From NCBI GenBank assembly GCA_963580285.1, contig OY757020.1, forward strand, positions 101,125,497-101,189,496: DNA of 64,000 nucleotides, written 5' to 3'. The stretch is from Lucinisca nassula. Taxonomy: Eukaryota; Mollusca; Bivalvia; Lucinida; Lucinidae. The translations under genes and the position numbers were made by a program. Under the pieces are notes generated by a model. It searched no databases. It was not told the DNA's origin and saw only the letters and a list, made by a program, of their open reading frames with translations. Shown here in pieces: positions 7,863 to 17,488 of this stretch (its first letter is position 1; each line of letters opens with the position of its first letter).

Positions 7863-10800
7863 TCAATTTACAGTTCTTAAATTAGATTTCGGGGTGTGCG
7901 GTCCACCCATCATTGTTTCTGACCAACTTGCACACGGTGAGAATCTCCCTAATATTATATTCCCCGGCATAAACCATTTGTTATCCCCATCACCTTTTAT
8001 CACTCCGGGCTCACCTTGGGAGAATAATCTACCCGCTGCCAAAGAATGTTGGTTTTCCATGACTTCATCATTCCACGTGTTTCCAGGCATTGCGAGTAAA
8101 GTAAGATCCGAAAGGGATTCGTTCTTAATAGTATTTTTGAAAGAGTATTCGTCGTCCGAAATGTCGTCCTCGGGTAATTTGCTCTGGTTTTTTTTCGTAT
8201 CGCTAAGACGATTATCGAACCCTTTATCGGACGATAATAACTTGGCCATTCTTTGAACGCTTTCCCCAAACTGTAAGGCCGATCTATTTCCGTAAAAATA
8301 TTTGCTTAAGGGGAAGTTGTCAGGATTTTTACTCAGACAAGTTTCGTATAATAAATTAGTTGGGTTTAAAATTGTTGAACTGAACCAATTTTGCGATGAT
8401 ACGTGTCTCACAGGATCAGGTACAGTGTTCGGTTTAAACGCGTCTATGTATGTTTCAAATGCACCCATAGTACGACCGGTCGGTGACCATCCACGATCTA
8501 CTGACTCTGTCGAAAGAATCACCTCGCAAGGTACTGGGTACATTTTAGGCTTTTTAAATTCTGAATCGAGGTTGAATGTTAACGGTTCGCGTCCGCCATA
8601 ACATTCCGGCTTGCATAGTTTAAAGTTGTGAGAATTAGGTACTCGAGTCACGCATGCGTTTGGAACTAACATACTCGAAGGTCCCAAACCGTTATAACAA
8701 GTTGGACAATTTTGTTTGGTTTGAATAGTCAGCGAATTAGCGGTTTCTCTAAACAATCCAATTTGTTCTGTCACCGGCGCGAGTTGCACGAATTTCGTTG
8801 CTGCGAGTTTTGCAACTACCATAGAATCGGTTACGAATCGCTTTGGATAAATGAATGCTATCCCGAACGGAGGCAGCATATTTTTCTCAAAAAGCCAGTC
8901 TACGAATGTATTAACGTTTTCGGGATTCGGACCAATTCTCAGTAAAGTATGTAATGTCCATTTTAAAATTATCCTTTTCTCAAATCCATCCATTGCGACA
9001 GTTGTCTCGTCGAGTAGGTCGCAACCATCGTCGATACACTTCATTTCGTGGTACGTTATGCCTTTTAACGCCGGGCATAACTGACAGAGATCGTGCAGAA
9101 TGGGAATATTCATTTTCACACTTTCATTTTCGACGTCAATCGAGGCTAGTATGTCACATAATGTGGGATTTTTTTCTTTAAACGATTGCCACCATCGCAA
9201 TGAGAAAGGTCGTCGCCCAGGTCTCTCAATTTCTTTTTGACCTAACTGGCCTTCGCTGTTTTTTTTATCATTCTCGCTGTGACTTTTTCTCTCTGTGTCT
9301 GGATCGTTTGATAAATCAAAGTGGCTTGGTCTGTCCAAGTCTTCGGACTTGTCAAAAAAGTCAGTTAGAGGCGCTTTATCGTTGATCCGAAAATTAGCCG
9401 AAAGCGTCGCGAAATGATCACAAAAAATCGTCCAGTTATAGCAAGGCGATAAGCACATTTGATTATACATAACGAGATGTCCTTGCTCAAGACTGTGCAA
9501 CGGAAATATTTTGCTCGCATTGACTCGAAATTCGTTCTCCAACAGTTTAGCATCTTTGTCAGAAACGTCGATCTTGAGTCGTCGTAGTCTTGTCAATTGA
9601 TTTTGTATCATTTCATCAACATTTCTTTTGTTCGGTACTGTCAGCATTTTTTTGACGAAGCCTTTGAGAGAGCCTAATTTGATTTCGCAACGAACTCCAT
9701 CTGAACCCATAAACCACGCCCTTTTTGGGATTAGCGGCGACTTTTGTGAGCCACCCAGCACTGGAGGTTGGGTGTTAAATGTCACTCCAAAAAAGTGTAC
9801 TTCATCCTCGGTAAATTCGTGCGAAAGTCCCGTTTTGTCGATGAAATTGCTGTCAAGGCGATCGTTTCTTATTTCATAGATGGCATACCTTTGGTCACCC
9901 ATATGTATATATTGCACGTCCATTTGTTTTGTCTCGGATTCCATGTCTATCAGTTTTCTATTGGCGAATCCTCCAGATGAATCATTCATTACCGAGTTAC
10001 CGCCTAAAGCCACAGTTGGGCTGAATTCGGACGTTTCTGTAGATATCAACGCCTTTTTCGTGGTTAATTTAACCTTAACCGGTGGACTTATAAGCCCGAG
10101 GTTAACGAAATAATTTTTAAGCGCGGGGGTCATAAGGACAACCCCTGCTGGAGTTTGATTTGGATCGTTAAATTCTGTAATTAATTCTGGCAAAGCTAAT
10201 CCGTTGTCACAAAAATACTTGAAACTTGCATTAACCATTCGGAGAAACCAACCAGCGCTTTCGTAATGAGAACGCTCTTTGTTCAATGCGCAAGTTAACG
10301 TTCTTAGACGTTCACTATGAAGTTTATACATCTGAGTCGAAGAAACCGTCGCATTTACTTCTGCATCGGGTAAACAATGAATGTTAACCGAATGAGATAT
10401 AGTGTCCTGAATAAGTTTTGTAACTCCGCCTTTTGTGAGAGACGTTTCGATCATGGATTGCATCTTCTCGTTCTCTTTAATGAACGTGTACATGGCTTCT
10501 CGCGTTCCTGGAGTCAACGATTTCGACCAGTCCATCATTAATTTGTCTCCCGTTAAGGAGTTTAATGCCGGGAATAATGCTTTTAACGTAGTCAATAACG
10601 TTTTATCTACTTGATAGCGAACGCAATTCGGCTTGTCTACGAGCAGCTTCCGCTTTCCCTGAATAACTTGCGGCTCTGGAGGAGCTTGCCCTAAAACAGT
10701 TACTTGTGCTGCAGGTATCTGTCTGTACTCATACGGCCAAATTAAATATTTTAGACAGTCGGACGTTTCTTGAACTATGTAACATTCAGCCATTAGTCCT

Positions 10801-11075
10801 ACCGTGTCATCTTGCGCTTTTGAACAAAGAGATTCGATGATTCTACAAGCTAACATTAATTTTATTTGAGGCATCATTTTTTCCCAAGTGATTCGACCAT
10901 TTGATTGAACCGTCTCATCGAATACATGTTTACAATATGTAACAAAATTTTCTGCCAATCGTTTTGCGGCTTGGTCGCTCAATTGATCAAGTATACGGTT
11001 ACATTTTCCGCTGAGAATTTGGTTCATTGTTCCTCGAAACCCATCAGGGTATAAACAAGGTGGTGTTTTATCCAT
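7863..11075 (-). CDS. Probable major capsid protein
   Basis: At 1,070 residues this is the longest intact frame of the viral block. It has no signal peptide or membrane span, has few low-complexity tracts, and lies close to the terminase and the protease-scaffold gene. Size, globular composition and position fit the herpesvirus major capsid protein, an HK97-fold subunit that builds the hexons and pentons. A charged, probably exposed insertion lies at about residues 590-650, and a second acidic segment at about 985-1010. The Cys- and Pro-rich region around 780-880 could be part of the tower domain. No short diagnostic motif exists for this family, so the call rests on context and general resemblance. 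Confidence 0.6.
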   Translation of the reverse strand: MDKTPPCLYPDGFRGTMNQILSGKCNRILDQLSDQAAKRLAENFVTYCKHVFDETVQSNGRITWEKMMPQIKLMLACRIIESLCSKAQDDTVGLMAECYIVQETSDCLKYLIWPYEYRQIPAAQVTVLGQAPPEPQVIQGKRKLLVDKPNCVRYQVDKTLLTTLKALFPALNSLTGDKLMMDWSKSLTPGTREAMYTFIKENEKMQSMIETSLTKGGVTKLIQDTISHSVNIHCLPDAEVNATVSSTQMYKLHSERLRTLTCALNKERSHYESAGWFLRMVNASFKYFCDNGLALPELITEFNDPNQTPAGVVLMTPALKNYFVNLGLISPPVKVKLTTKKALISTETSEFSPTVALGGNSVMNDSSGGFANRKLIDMESETKQMDVQYIHMGDQRYAIYEIRNDRLDSNFIDKTGLSHEFTEDEVHFFGVTFNTQPPVLGGSQKSPLIPKRAWFMGSDGVRCEIKLGSLKGFVKKMLTVPNKRNVDEMIQNQLTRLRRLKIDVSDKDAKLLENEFRVNASKIFPLHSLEQGHLVMYNQMCLSPCYNWTIFCDHFATLSANFRINDKAPLTDFFDKSEDLDRPSHFDLSNDPDTERKSHSENDKKNSEGQLGQKEIERPGRRPFSLRWWQSFKEKNPTLCDILASIDVENESVKMNIPILHDLCQLCPALKGITYHEMKCIDDGCDLLDETTVAMDGFEKRIILKWTLHTLLRIGPNPENVNTFVDWLFEKNMLPPFGIAFIYPKRFVTDSMVVAKLAATKFVQLAPVTEQIGLFRETANSLTIQTKQNCPTCYNGLGPSSMLVPNACVTRVPNSHNFKLCKPECYGGREPLTFNLDSEFKKPKMYPVPCEVILSTESVDRGWSPTGRTMGAFETYIDAFKPNTVPDPVRHVSSQNWFSSTILNPTNLLYETCLSKNPDNFPLSKYFYGNRSALQFGESVQRMAKLLSSDKGFDNRLSDTKKNQSKLPEDDISDDEYSFKNTIKNESLSDLTLLAMPGNTWNDEVMENQHSLAAGRLFSQGEPGVIKGDGDNKWFMPGNIILGRFSPCASWSETMMGGPHTPKSNLRTVN

Positions 11076-11174
11076 GTTTTAGTTCTCTACATACAGACAC
11101 AATAAGCAAAATAATGACAAAGATATACAGGCCGATATACACATATATTCTAAAACAAAATGGCGAAAAAAATC

Positions 11175-11690
11175 TCAAAATAGTTCTTCCAATGAATCTC
11201 CCCATACATAAGAAGCACGTGTATATTTATTTTCTGTAGATTTGTCATTTCCGCGTCTTCGTGGTCTATCTACTTTTTTCTCTACATAGCCTACGGGATG
11301 ACACACGTTAACATATGATGATCTGTTGTATTTCGTTACTGGCCCTATCGGCGAGATAGTTTTACTTCCTCCAGCAATCATGGTCCTTTGAGGTCTAACT
11401 TTGTCCTTTTCGAGAGACAGGGGAGACAGGTTTACTGACCCCTTTCCTCGTTTAGGGCTAACTTCGGGGGAAAAATATGACCCAGTTTTCATAAACGTGG
11501 AAGATTTATCACGTTTATGTCTGACTACTGGAACTTCGACAGGTATTGATTCTCCTTCGTCCGACAAAGAACTGGGACAAAAGTTTTCACAACTTTTGCC
11601 TTTTTTTGAAAACCGATTTAAAGCGTTAGTAGCCAACCTCAGACTGTGTCTAGATTTGTCTGCTAACTCCTTATTTTCAAGAGTTATCAT
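11175..11690 (-). CDS. Basic Ser/Arg/Lys-rich protein, probably the detached tail of the transposase gene
   Basis: The 171-residue frame is rich in Lys, Arg and Ser with phosphorylation-like SP motifs, and has no recognised domain. It is in exactly the same frame as the transposase gene upstream. Between the transposase stop (TAA at 11898-11900) and this ATG (11690) lie 69 sense codons without another stop. Those codons include TEKSRIATKS, nearly repeating the TEKSRVATKS found at about residues 423-432 of the transposase. The simplest reading is one gene of about 700 codons cut by a single nonsense codon, through mutation, stop readthrough or sequencing error. Separate initiation at 11690 is also possible. 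Confidence 0.55.
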   Translation of the reverse strand: MITLENKELADKSRHSLRLATNALNRFSKKGKSCENFCPSSLSDEGESIPVEVPVVRHKRDKSSTFMKTGSYFSPEVSPKRGKGSVNLSPLSLEKDKVRPQRTMIAGGSKTISPIGPVTKYNRSSYVNVCHPVGYVEKKVDRPRRRGNDKSTENKYTRASYVWGDSLEELF

Positions 11691-11897
11691 TCTGCCTTTT
11701 GGTCGTTTCGATTTGATTACAGGTGATTCGATAAGATTCGTGTCTTCTTCTCCCGACGAAGCTCTAGATCTTGTGGATATCTTTCTGTAAGTTTCACTTT
11801 TTGTCGCAATTCGAGACTTTTCGGTGGGTTTTCGACCTTTCGATCGCTTGATGAGTTTGGTGCTCTCAGATTCATCCGTATTTGATTCAGTATCTTC

Positions 11898-13274
11898 TTA
11901 ATCGTCCGATGATGATCTTTCCCCAACTGATTTTCCCTTCACTGACTTATCTAAATCTCGGTTAGCCGATCCAAGACGACTTTTGGTCGCAACTCTTGAC
12001 TTTTCAGTAGATTTCGATCTACTTTTCCCCGATTGTTTTCTGGATAAATCTTTAACGGGTTCTTCATCGGATGCCGAAACATCAGATTCTATATCTGTCG
12101 AGTGTTGGATCACTTGGGCAGCTGTTTGAGCACCTTCCCAAGAATCAAAAAGTGGGGTATTACTGGTAAAGACCGGTGGGCCTTTCAAATGATATACTTC
12201 TTTTAGTAACTTGAAATAATTCGCGTACATTTGTTCTTTATCCTTGTTATCTAACCGCCACATTATTTCGGCAAGGTGACTTTCGAATTGGGATCCTTTT
12301 GTACCAGCCATGCGTTTAAAATGATCCTTCGCGTGTTTCCAGGCCCCTTCAATTCGATTCGTATGCACGGTGACTTCTTCCTTAGTCAGTGCATTTTCGT
12401 ATACCTTTTTAAAAGCGTACTTATGTACTACCGTGAAATGCTTATAGCCGTGTTTGTTCAAATTACAGTACGCCGACCACCCGTCGCTGTAGATTGTAGA
12501 TCCTTTTTTTACATGCCTTTTTATTAACCTCAACAATGTTTCTTCTTTTCTGTCGCTCACTGGATACATAATTAGAAAGTTAGTGTCTCTTTCAATCATT
12601 CCAAAAATCCAAATTTTCAAACCTGCGTGTGGATTTCCTCTTTGATACTTTACCCGCCTCCCAAATAGACTTTCGTCTATTTCTATGTTACCGCTTAATT
12701 TCTTTGGAAGAACATGTCTCGTAAAGTATTCACTGAATAATTCTCTCATGTAACACGCCCAATTTACGGCCGTAGAACCGTAACTTATTCCTGCGAATTG
12801 CGAACACATTTTTAAACTACAACCGTCCAAATACGATTTCATGAACAGAACGATGTCCCTCACTTCCAGTTTGGAATTTTCAAAAAACGAAAATATTCTG
12901 TCACGAGCTTCATGATCATGAACTTTTTTACACCTGAACCCTCGTGATTGTATTGTCATTATACCATCGCATTCGGTATTCTTATGCTTCCCTTTTCTGG
13001 GGACTAGCTTGCAAGGGATTGTTTCCGCTAACAATCCATGGGTTCTCAGCCATTTTTTTATTTGGGTCTCGTCTTGCTGGAAAAGGTGAAAGAATGTCCA
13101 AGGATTATATAAATGTTGAAAATCAATTTCATCTAAATTCGTTGTTCTCTTTTTGTAATTACCAGCACATTGCAATGTCTTTTTTATCCGTTGACCCGGT
13201 TCAGCATCATCCTCGTCTGAAGGCATGTCTTCGATATGATCATCGGACATTTTTTTTAGAAAATTAATTATCAC
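11898..13274 (-). CDS. ISXO2/Merlin-type DDE transposase inside the viral block
   Basis: The 458-residue protein has an N-terminal zinc-ribbon-like part (Cys88, Cys102, Cys115), a helix-turn-helix-like region (about 135-180) and an ISXO2-like transposase core. The DDE triad is complete: Asp200 in EIDES, Asp264 in YSDGWSAY and Glu309 in NRIEGAWK. This family (IS1595/IS1016 in bacteria, Merlin in animals) moves DNA by cut and paste. The Ser/Lys-rich C-terminal tail continues in frame past the stop. Met9 is an alternative start. It lies between the capsid gene and a glycoprotein gene on the same strand, with no obvious terminal repeats next to it, so it does not look like a simple self-contained transposon copy. 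Confidence 0.85.
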   Translation of the reverse strand: MIINFLKKMSDDHIEDMPSDEDDAEPGQRIKKTLQCAGNYKKRTTNLDEIDFQHLYNPWTFFHLFQQDETQIKKWLRTHGLLAETIPCKLVPRKGKHKNTECDGIMTIQSRGFRCKKVHDHEARDRIFSFFENSKLEVRDIVLFMKSYLDGCSLKMCSQFAGISYGSTAVNWACYMRELFSEYFTRHVLPKKLSGNIEIDESLFGRRVKYQRGNPHAGLKIWIFGMIERDTNFLIMYPVSDRKEETLLRLIKRHVKKGSTIYSDGWSAYCNLNKHGYKHFTVVHKYAFKKVYENALTKEEVTVHTNRIEGAWKHAKDHFKRMAGTKGSQFESHLAEIMWRLDNKDKEQMYANYFKLLKEVYHLKGPPVFTSNTPLFDSWEGAQTAAQVIQHSTDIESDVSASDEEPVKDLSRKQSGKSRSKSTEKSRVATKSRLGSANRDLDKSVKGKSVGERSSSDD

Positions 13275-13430
13275 TAAATGAAAAAAAAAATATTTTCAAT
13301 ATTCAGTTATTCACAATTCAAACAAAAAGGCAAATAAATAAATAAATATTTTATTTCCATAATATTGGAGGACACAAATAGTCGATTTACATTTATTGTC
13401 AAATTTTCTGGTGGATACATATATGTTTAT

Positions 13431-14486
13431 TTATTTGAAGTTAATCGAATGTATAAAACATAAAAAGAAATTAAAAGGTAAGATAAGGAAAAGAAGGCCT
13501 TCGCTTATCATTGCTTTTGAGTCGCTCGTGTAAGAGTCAAACCGTAGCCGCCGATGAGCTATTTGGTACGTTTTTGATTCAAAGCAGGGGGATATTATTT
13601 GCGTAGTATCGACTTGAAGGGGGGGAAATAAAGTTCCGTTTTCTCCGTATGTCAGCCTGTGAAAAACTTTTCTTCTTTCTTTGAAGAAAAATAGATTTAA
13701 AGTTTCTTCGTTGTTCATTTGATTGGGTATGCAATAATTTATATTCAACATGCAAACGCGCTTAGTTTTGCAACAGATTTTCCCAGTCTTGTTCGAAACA
13801 AATACAACCGACATTTTTGGATAGTTTTTAAGCACTGGCAAGAAATGAGTATAGATATATCCAAATATTTGTTCTATTCCGTTCGTTGGATGGTTCATTG
13901 TCTTGATATCTATCGGATTGGCTTTGATTCGACTGGCTTTAAAAGGAACGTGATTTGAAGCGTGTGGGTTTGGACAAGCAAGTGGCTTTCTCGGAGCTAT
14001 ATACCCTGTGTAACCGCCCTCTGTTTTTATTCTGTTTTGGCCCTGAAAGCTGGGGCTGCTATATGGGCGTATATATACCATTCGATCTTGTCGAAAGTAG
14101 AAAATGACGAATATTTGTTCACCATATTCGAGAAGACAATCATGTTTCAATTCACAGAAAAAACTTGACGACCCAGGGAACCAGATTATTTTTTCGCAAC
14201 AAGAGGTTTTGGTCTTCGATCCAAAAACTATTAGCGAATATTCGGGAGGTCGCAAATATCGATAACCGTTATGGAGATCAATTATTTGTACTCGTAAAAT
14301 TCCATGACCTACTGTCGAAATTGTATGTGAGACGCTTAAATCTTCAGAGACATTTCTCTTGCCCGGTAGTATATCGTGAGACGTCTTTAATTCCCATGTA
14401 CCTTGATACTTTTGAGGATAAATGCGAATACATCTGGCCGCCGATGTTAAAAACACTAGAAAATAAAATGGTTTTAGTAGAAACAT
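13431..14486 (-). CDS. Type I membrane glycoprotein, paralogue of the one at 22852-23871
   Basis: The 351-residue protein starts with a clear signal peptide (residues 1-19, hydrophobic, ending near Ala-Arg-Cys) and ends with a hydrophobic segment (about 328-346) that would anchor it. The ectodomain has several Asn-x-Ser/Thr sites. It also carries a Cys pattern with a Cys-Cys pair followed about 15 residues later by FFCELKHDCL. The second glycoprotein has the same order: a Gly-Ile segment, the Cys-Cys pair, then FFCRLRHDCL, then a Cys-initiated segment ending in Pro. The two are therefore duplicates of one envelope gene. A role in the virion envelope is inferred. No classical glycoprotein B features are seen. 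Confidence 0.65.
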   Translation of the reverse strand: MFLLKPFYFLVFLTSAARCIRIYPQKYQGTWELKTSHDILPGKRNVSEDLSVSHTISTVGHGILRVQIIDLHNGYRYLRPPEYSLIVFGSKTKTSCCEKIIWFPGSSSFFCELKHDCLLEYGEQIFVIFYFRQDRMVYIRPYSSPSFQGQNRIKTEGGYTGYIAPRKPLACPNPHASNHVPFKASRIKANPIDIKTMNHPTNGIEQIFGYIYTHFLPVLKNYPKMSVVFVSNKTGKICCKTKRVCMLNINYCIPNQMNNEETLNLFFFKERRKVFHRLTYGENGTLFPPLQVDTTQIISPCFESKTYQIAHRRLRFDSYTSDSKAMISEGLLFLILPFNFFLCFIHSINFK

Positions 14487-14539
14487 TCTAGGGGCGGGAC
14501 TTCCTCTTTTTTCTCTTTATTTCCCTTCTTTTTCCTTTC

Positions 14540-15730
14540 TTATAACTTCACACAAACTTTGTGGTGCATTAATAGTCTATATACCCAATTGAAGTCGTTA
14601 ATTGCTGTCGATTTGTTATTGTGGATGAGTGCTATTTCTACATATGTCGCTAAATAAATTGATGGACATAAAACAGAAGATCTGTCTTTTAAGAAGTCTC
14701 CTAGAATTTTCTTTAAGAAAGCGTCTTTATATAAGAGGGCTTTATCGTAAACTAAATCGTATATGTGAAATATTTTATTTTCGTTAAATCCGCACACGAT
14801 GTCTCCGTTTGCTCTATCATAATGTTGAATCAATTGTCTTTTATCGTTAATCGGCCAATATGGGATCAATTTTTCAACTGCTGTAGGAACTGAATACGAG
14901 TTGTTTTCTATCAATGTTTCTAAATTGAGTTCGAACAAATCAAATGCTTCTTGCTTTCCAGGCAATTGTTTTAAACGACATATGGTACATTCGTGCCGCT
15001 TTACTCCCCAAGGATCAAACATTCCAAGATCTCTCCCAATCAATCTATTGATTCGAAATTCAGTGTTATCGTAATCGATTTTCTCGGCCGTGGTCTCCTT
15101 ATCTCCGATTAAAACGTACGATTCAGCAGTTTTTAATGCATTATTTCTATTGGATACGAGGGTTGGCAAAGTATCGCGTTTGAAGTAGTTACAACACTTA
15201 ACATGTCTGTTAAACTTGACCGTACTTGACTCTTGGAAATTGGTCAGTCGTTTGTATTCTGAAAGGCAAATTTGGATATCATTTCCTTCGTCTGTCGTGT
15301 CTCTAGTGAGATGTAACTTTCTTAACATATCTAAAGCCTTTTGTGTCCGAGCAGCCGTTAAGACAGCGTCTTCTTTCTTCATGCCGCATCCAAATACGAA
15401 ATAATGATAGCATACGTCATATGGAGTTATTTTTCTCACGAGATCTCGCATGTTTATACCGCAAGACATACAACAGTAAATAGTCAGAGATGCAGCGTCT
15501 ATGATATTAACGTCAACGTAAGCTTTAGAGCAAAAATATAGGGACAATAAATTTTTGACATTATCTTCGATATTATTTCCTTCGAAGATCGAACATATAA
15601 CGCAATTTAAATCATAACACTTAGAATACCATTTGTGAGACGTTGTAGAGTAGTAGTTTATATACTCGTCCTGAATTCTTTCGTATACCTCGTTACAGCT
15701 GGTAGTTCTCATAAGTTCAAAGAGCGTCAT
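14540..15730 (-). CDS. Cys-rich protein, 396 aa; possible zinc-binding packaging accessory
   Basis: The protein is globular without a signal peptide. It contains CVIC (about 44-47), CCMSCG (about 85-90) and HECTICRLKQLPG around residue 245, together with scattered His and Cys that could bind zinc. Herpesviruses encode a conserved Cys-rich protein (UL32 family) with CxxC motifs needed for DNA packaging, and the layout here is compatible. That is a low-confidence suggestion because only the CxxC spacing is shared. It is the first of four closely spaced minus-strand genes that end in the run upstream of the glycoprotein. Its start lies 10 bases from the stop of the 235-residue gene. Confidence 0.6.
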   Translation of the reverse strand: MTLFELMRTTSCNEVYERIQDEYINYYSTTSHKWYSKCYDLNCVICSIFEGNNIEDNVKNLLSLYFCSKAYVDVNIIDAASLTIYCCMSCGINMRDLVRKITPYDVCYHYFVFGCGMKKEDAVLTAARTQKALDMLRKLHLTRDTTDEGNDIQICLSEYKRLTNFQESSTVKFNRHVKCCNYFKRDTLPTLVSNRNNALKTAESYVLIGDKETTAEKIDYDNTEFRINRLIGRDLGMFDPWGVKRHECTICRLKQLPGKQEAFDLFELNLETLIENNSYSVPTAVEKLIPYWPINDKRQLIQHYDRANGDIVCGFNENKIFHIYDLVYDKALLYKDAFLKKILGDFLKDRSSVLCPSIYLATYVEIALIHNNKSTAINDFNWVYRLLMHHKVCVKL

Positions 15731-15740
15731 CTTTTTTTTT

Positions 15741-16448
15741 TCAGAACAAACGTAATGTAAAGCGTTCGCCGGGATTGATAGAGGTAGTGGAACCTCTAGT
15801 AGTTTTTTCGTGGATCCGTCCCACCGGCTGCAATTTGCTGGCGTGGAAACGGCATTTAGCTATCGCTTCAGGATGATCGACATAATATCTATTGAGTAGA
15901 TTGTCGATAAATGATGCGTTGTTGGCATGATCTTTATCATTATTTAAAAACAATACGTGTTCATTTGAACTGATTGTCATATTTGGTAAATAAGGACTTC
16001 CCAAAATATCTACTACGGTGGGATCAAAACTTTCACTCCATAATGGTGGATATATATACACGTCCATTGTCGGCTTAAGAGGCAGAGGCCCCGTATTGAT
16101 AAGTTGAACAACGTCGCCTCGATTTGTGTTAACTAACACCGTCATAATTAAAGTCGTGGTATTTATCTCAGCTGTCTGTAAAGGACAACATCTCGCCGGG
16201 AACGTTTCAAATCTTTGAATCCAGTCCTCCAACATTTCGTTCATTTTCATATTTCTTAAATCTGGTGGAACCTCGTAGAACAGATCGCGTGGAAACCATG
16301 TGGAGTCTTTAGACAAAAATTTATGAGCATTATAGTTTACGCAGTATTCCGTTAAACTTGAGAGGGTTTCTGGTCCTAATGACCTTTCCACCAATATTCT
16401 CGCCCTTTTTGTGCCACGCACAGCAGAATTATTCGGATTTAAAAACAT
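15741..16448 (-). CDS. Hypothetical protein, 235 aa, possibly capsid-associated
   Basis: An intact frame with no signal peptide or membrane span. The N-terminus is Arg/Lys-rich (residues 12-22). The centre is rich in beta-favouring residues, Thr, Val, Ile and Pro (about 95-150), and the last 20 residues are Thr/Arg-rich and end in TLRLF. It lies tightly between two genes of the same strand in the stretch that also holds the protease-scaffold. A capsid triplex subunit would have this size and character, but I see no motif that proves it. Confidence 0.55.
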   Translation of the reverse strand: MFLNPNNSAVRGTKRARILVERSLGPETLSSLTEYCVNYNAHKFLSKDSTWFPRDLFYEVPPDLRNMKMNEMLEDWIQRFETFPARCCPLQTAEINTTTLIMTVLVNTNRGDVVQLINTGPLPLKPTMDVYIYPPLWSESFDPTVVDILGSPYLPNMTISSNEHVLFLNNDKDHANNASFIDNLLNRYYVDHPEAIAKCRFHASKLQPVGRIHEKTTRGSTTSINPGERFTLRLF

Positions 16449-16500
16449 TTTTTCTTCTTTTCTCTTTTTTTTTCTGGAAAACTAAATGTGTTCTGATATA

Positions 16501-17433
16501 TTAAAAAGGAAAATGCACTCTTATTTCTTTCACTATCTCGTCGTCTGATAAAATAAAATTTTTTGAACCCGTCATTTTCATCCAGACTTTAAAATGAGTC
16601 TTTACTGCAAGTGTTTCATTCTTATCCAGACCAATTACTGCATTTTCCGTTTTGTTAGAAATTTTTAGCAACCAATATCTATTACAAGCGAAGTCAGTAT
16701 CAACTACAATTGTATCTTCATCCAATATAATGGTTCGTAGCTTATATCCCCAATCATAGAAATTTTGATTCCAAGACGATAAATTCTGATTAATTACATA
16801 CGCAATAGATAAACCATATCCCGCAATTTTTGAGGGCTCTTTAGAACAAGGATTACTGGAGAAATATTGGTAAATGTCGGAACTATTTAAACTACCAGAG
16901 TAGCGATAAATGTCCATTGGCTTTGTAAGAAATAATCCCAAGTCTAACGCGTAGTCGAAAATAAAGTGTTCACCCTTTATGAATGCGGTAAGGACGGAAA
17001 CGTCGAGTTGAATATGTTTAGTGAGAGTTAAATAAAGTAAAGCATAGGAAACATAAGAACGACTAATGATACTATCTTCATCGGGTTCTTCGAAAATTTC
17101 CTTGTATATAAGAATTAGCTTATATCTTATCGCCGGCAACGTTACTTCGTATATTTTCCCCAAAATTGGATTGTCTCCAGTGTTTAATTCGATGTGCTGT
17201 TCATCGGATTGTAAAAGAAATTTTAGCTGATACTCGGTCTGTAGTTGATTTATATCTGTAACGCCATAATATGATAAACATATATCGTATACAAGCGTTC
17301 TAAATACAAACCTTTTTACATAATTTTTCATCAAACACAACGGTTCCGGAATTAAACATTTTTTCAATGTTAAAGCATTGAATAAAAACTTAACGAAACG
17401 TTCAGCTTCGTGAGTATAAAATTTAATCCACAT
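16501..17433 (-). CDS. Hypothetical protein, 310 aa
   Basis: The intact frame encodes a globular protein rich in Tyr, Ile and Leu, without a signal peptide, clear membrane span or low-complexity region. No family is recognised. It starts 55 bases downstream of the protease-scaffold stop and is probably in the same late gene set. By size and position it is a second candidate for a capsid triplex subunit, but this is only inference. Confidence 0.55.
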   Translation of the reverse strand: MWIKFYTHEAERFVKFLFNALTLKKCLIPEPLCLMKNYVKRFVFRTLVYDICLSYYGVTDINQLQTEYQLKFLLQSDEQHIELNTGDNPILGKIYEVTLPAIRYKLILIYKEIFEEPDEDSIISRSYVSYALLYLTLTKHIQLDVSVLTAFIKGEHFIFDYALDLGLFLTKPMDIYRYSGSLNSSDIYQYFSSNPCSKEPSKIAGYGLSIAYVINQNLSSWNQNFYDWGYKLRTIILDEDTIVVDTDFACNRYWLLKISNKTENAVIGLDKNETLAVKTHFKVWMKMTGSKNFILSDDEIVKEIRVHFPF

Positions 17434-17488
17434 CTCTCTTTCATTAAAACAGAAAGAAGATTAAGTAAATTAAAGATAAAAAAAACAA

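Noticed and set aside
11027..13430. Terminal inverted repeats of a stand-alone Merlin transposon around the transposase gene
   Set aside because: I compared the flanks near 11.1-11.2 and 13.3-13.4 kb by eye and found no convincing inverted pair. A computed search would be needed to be certain.
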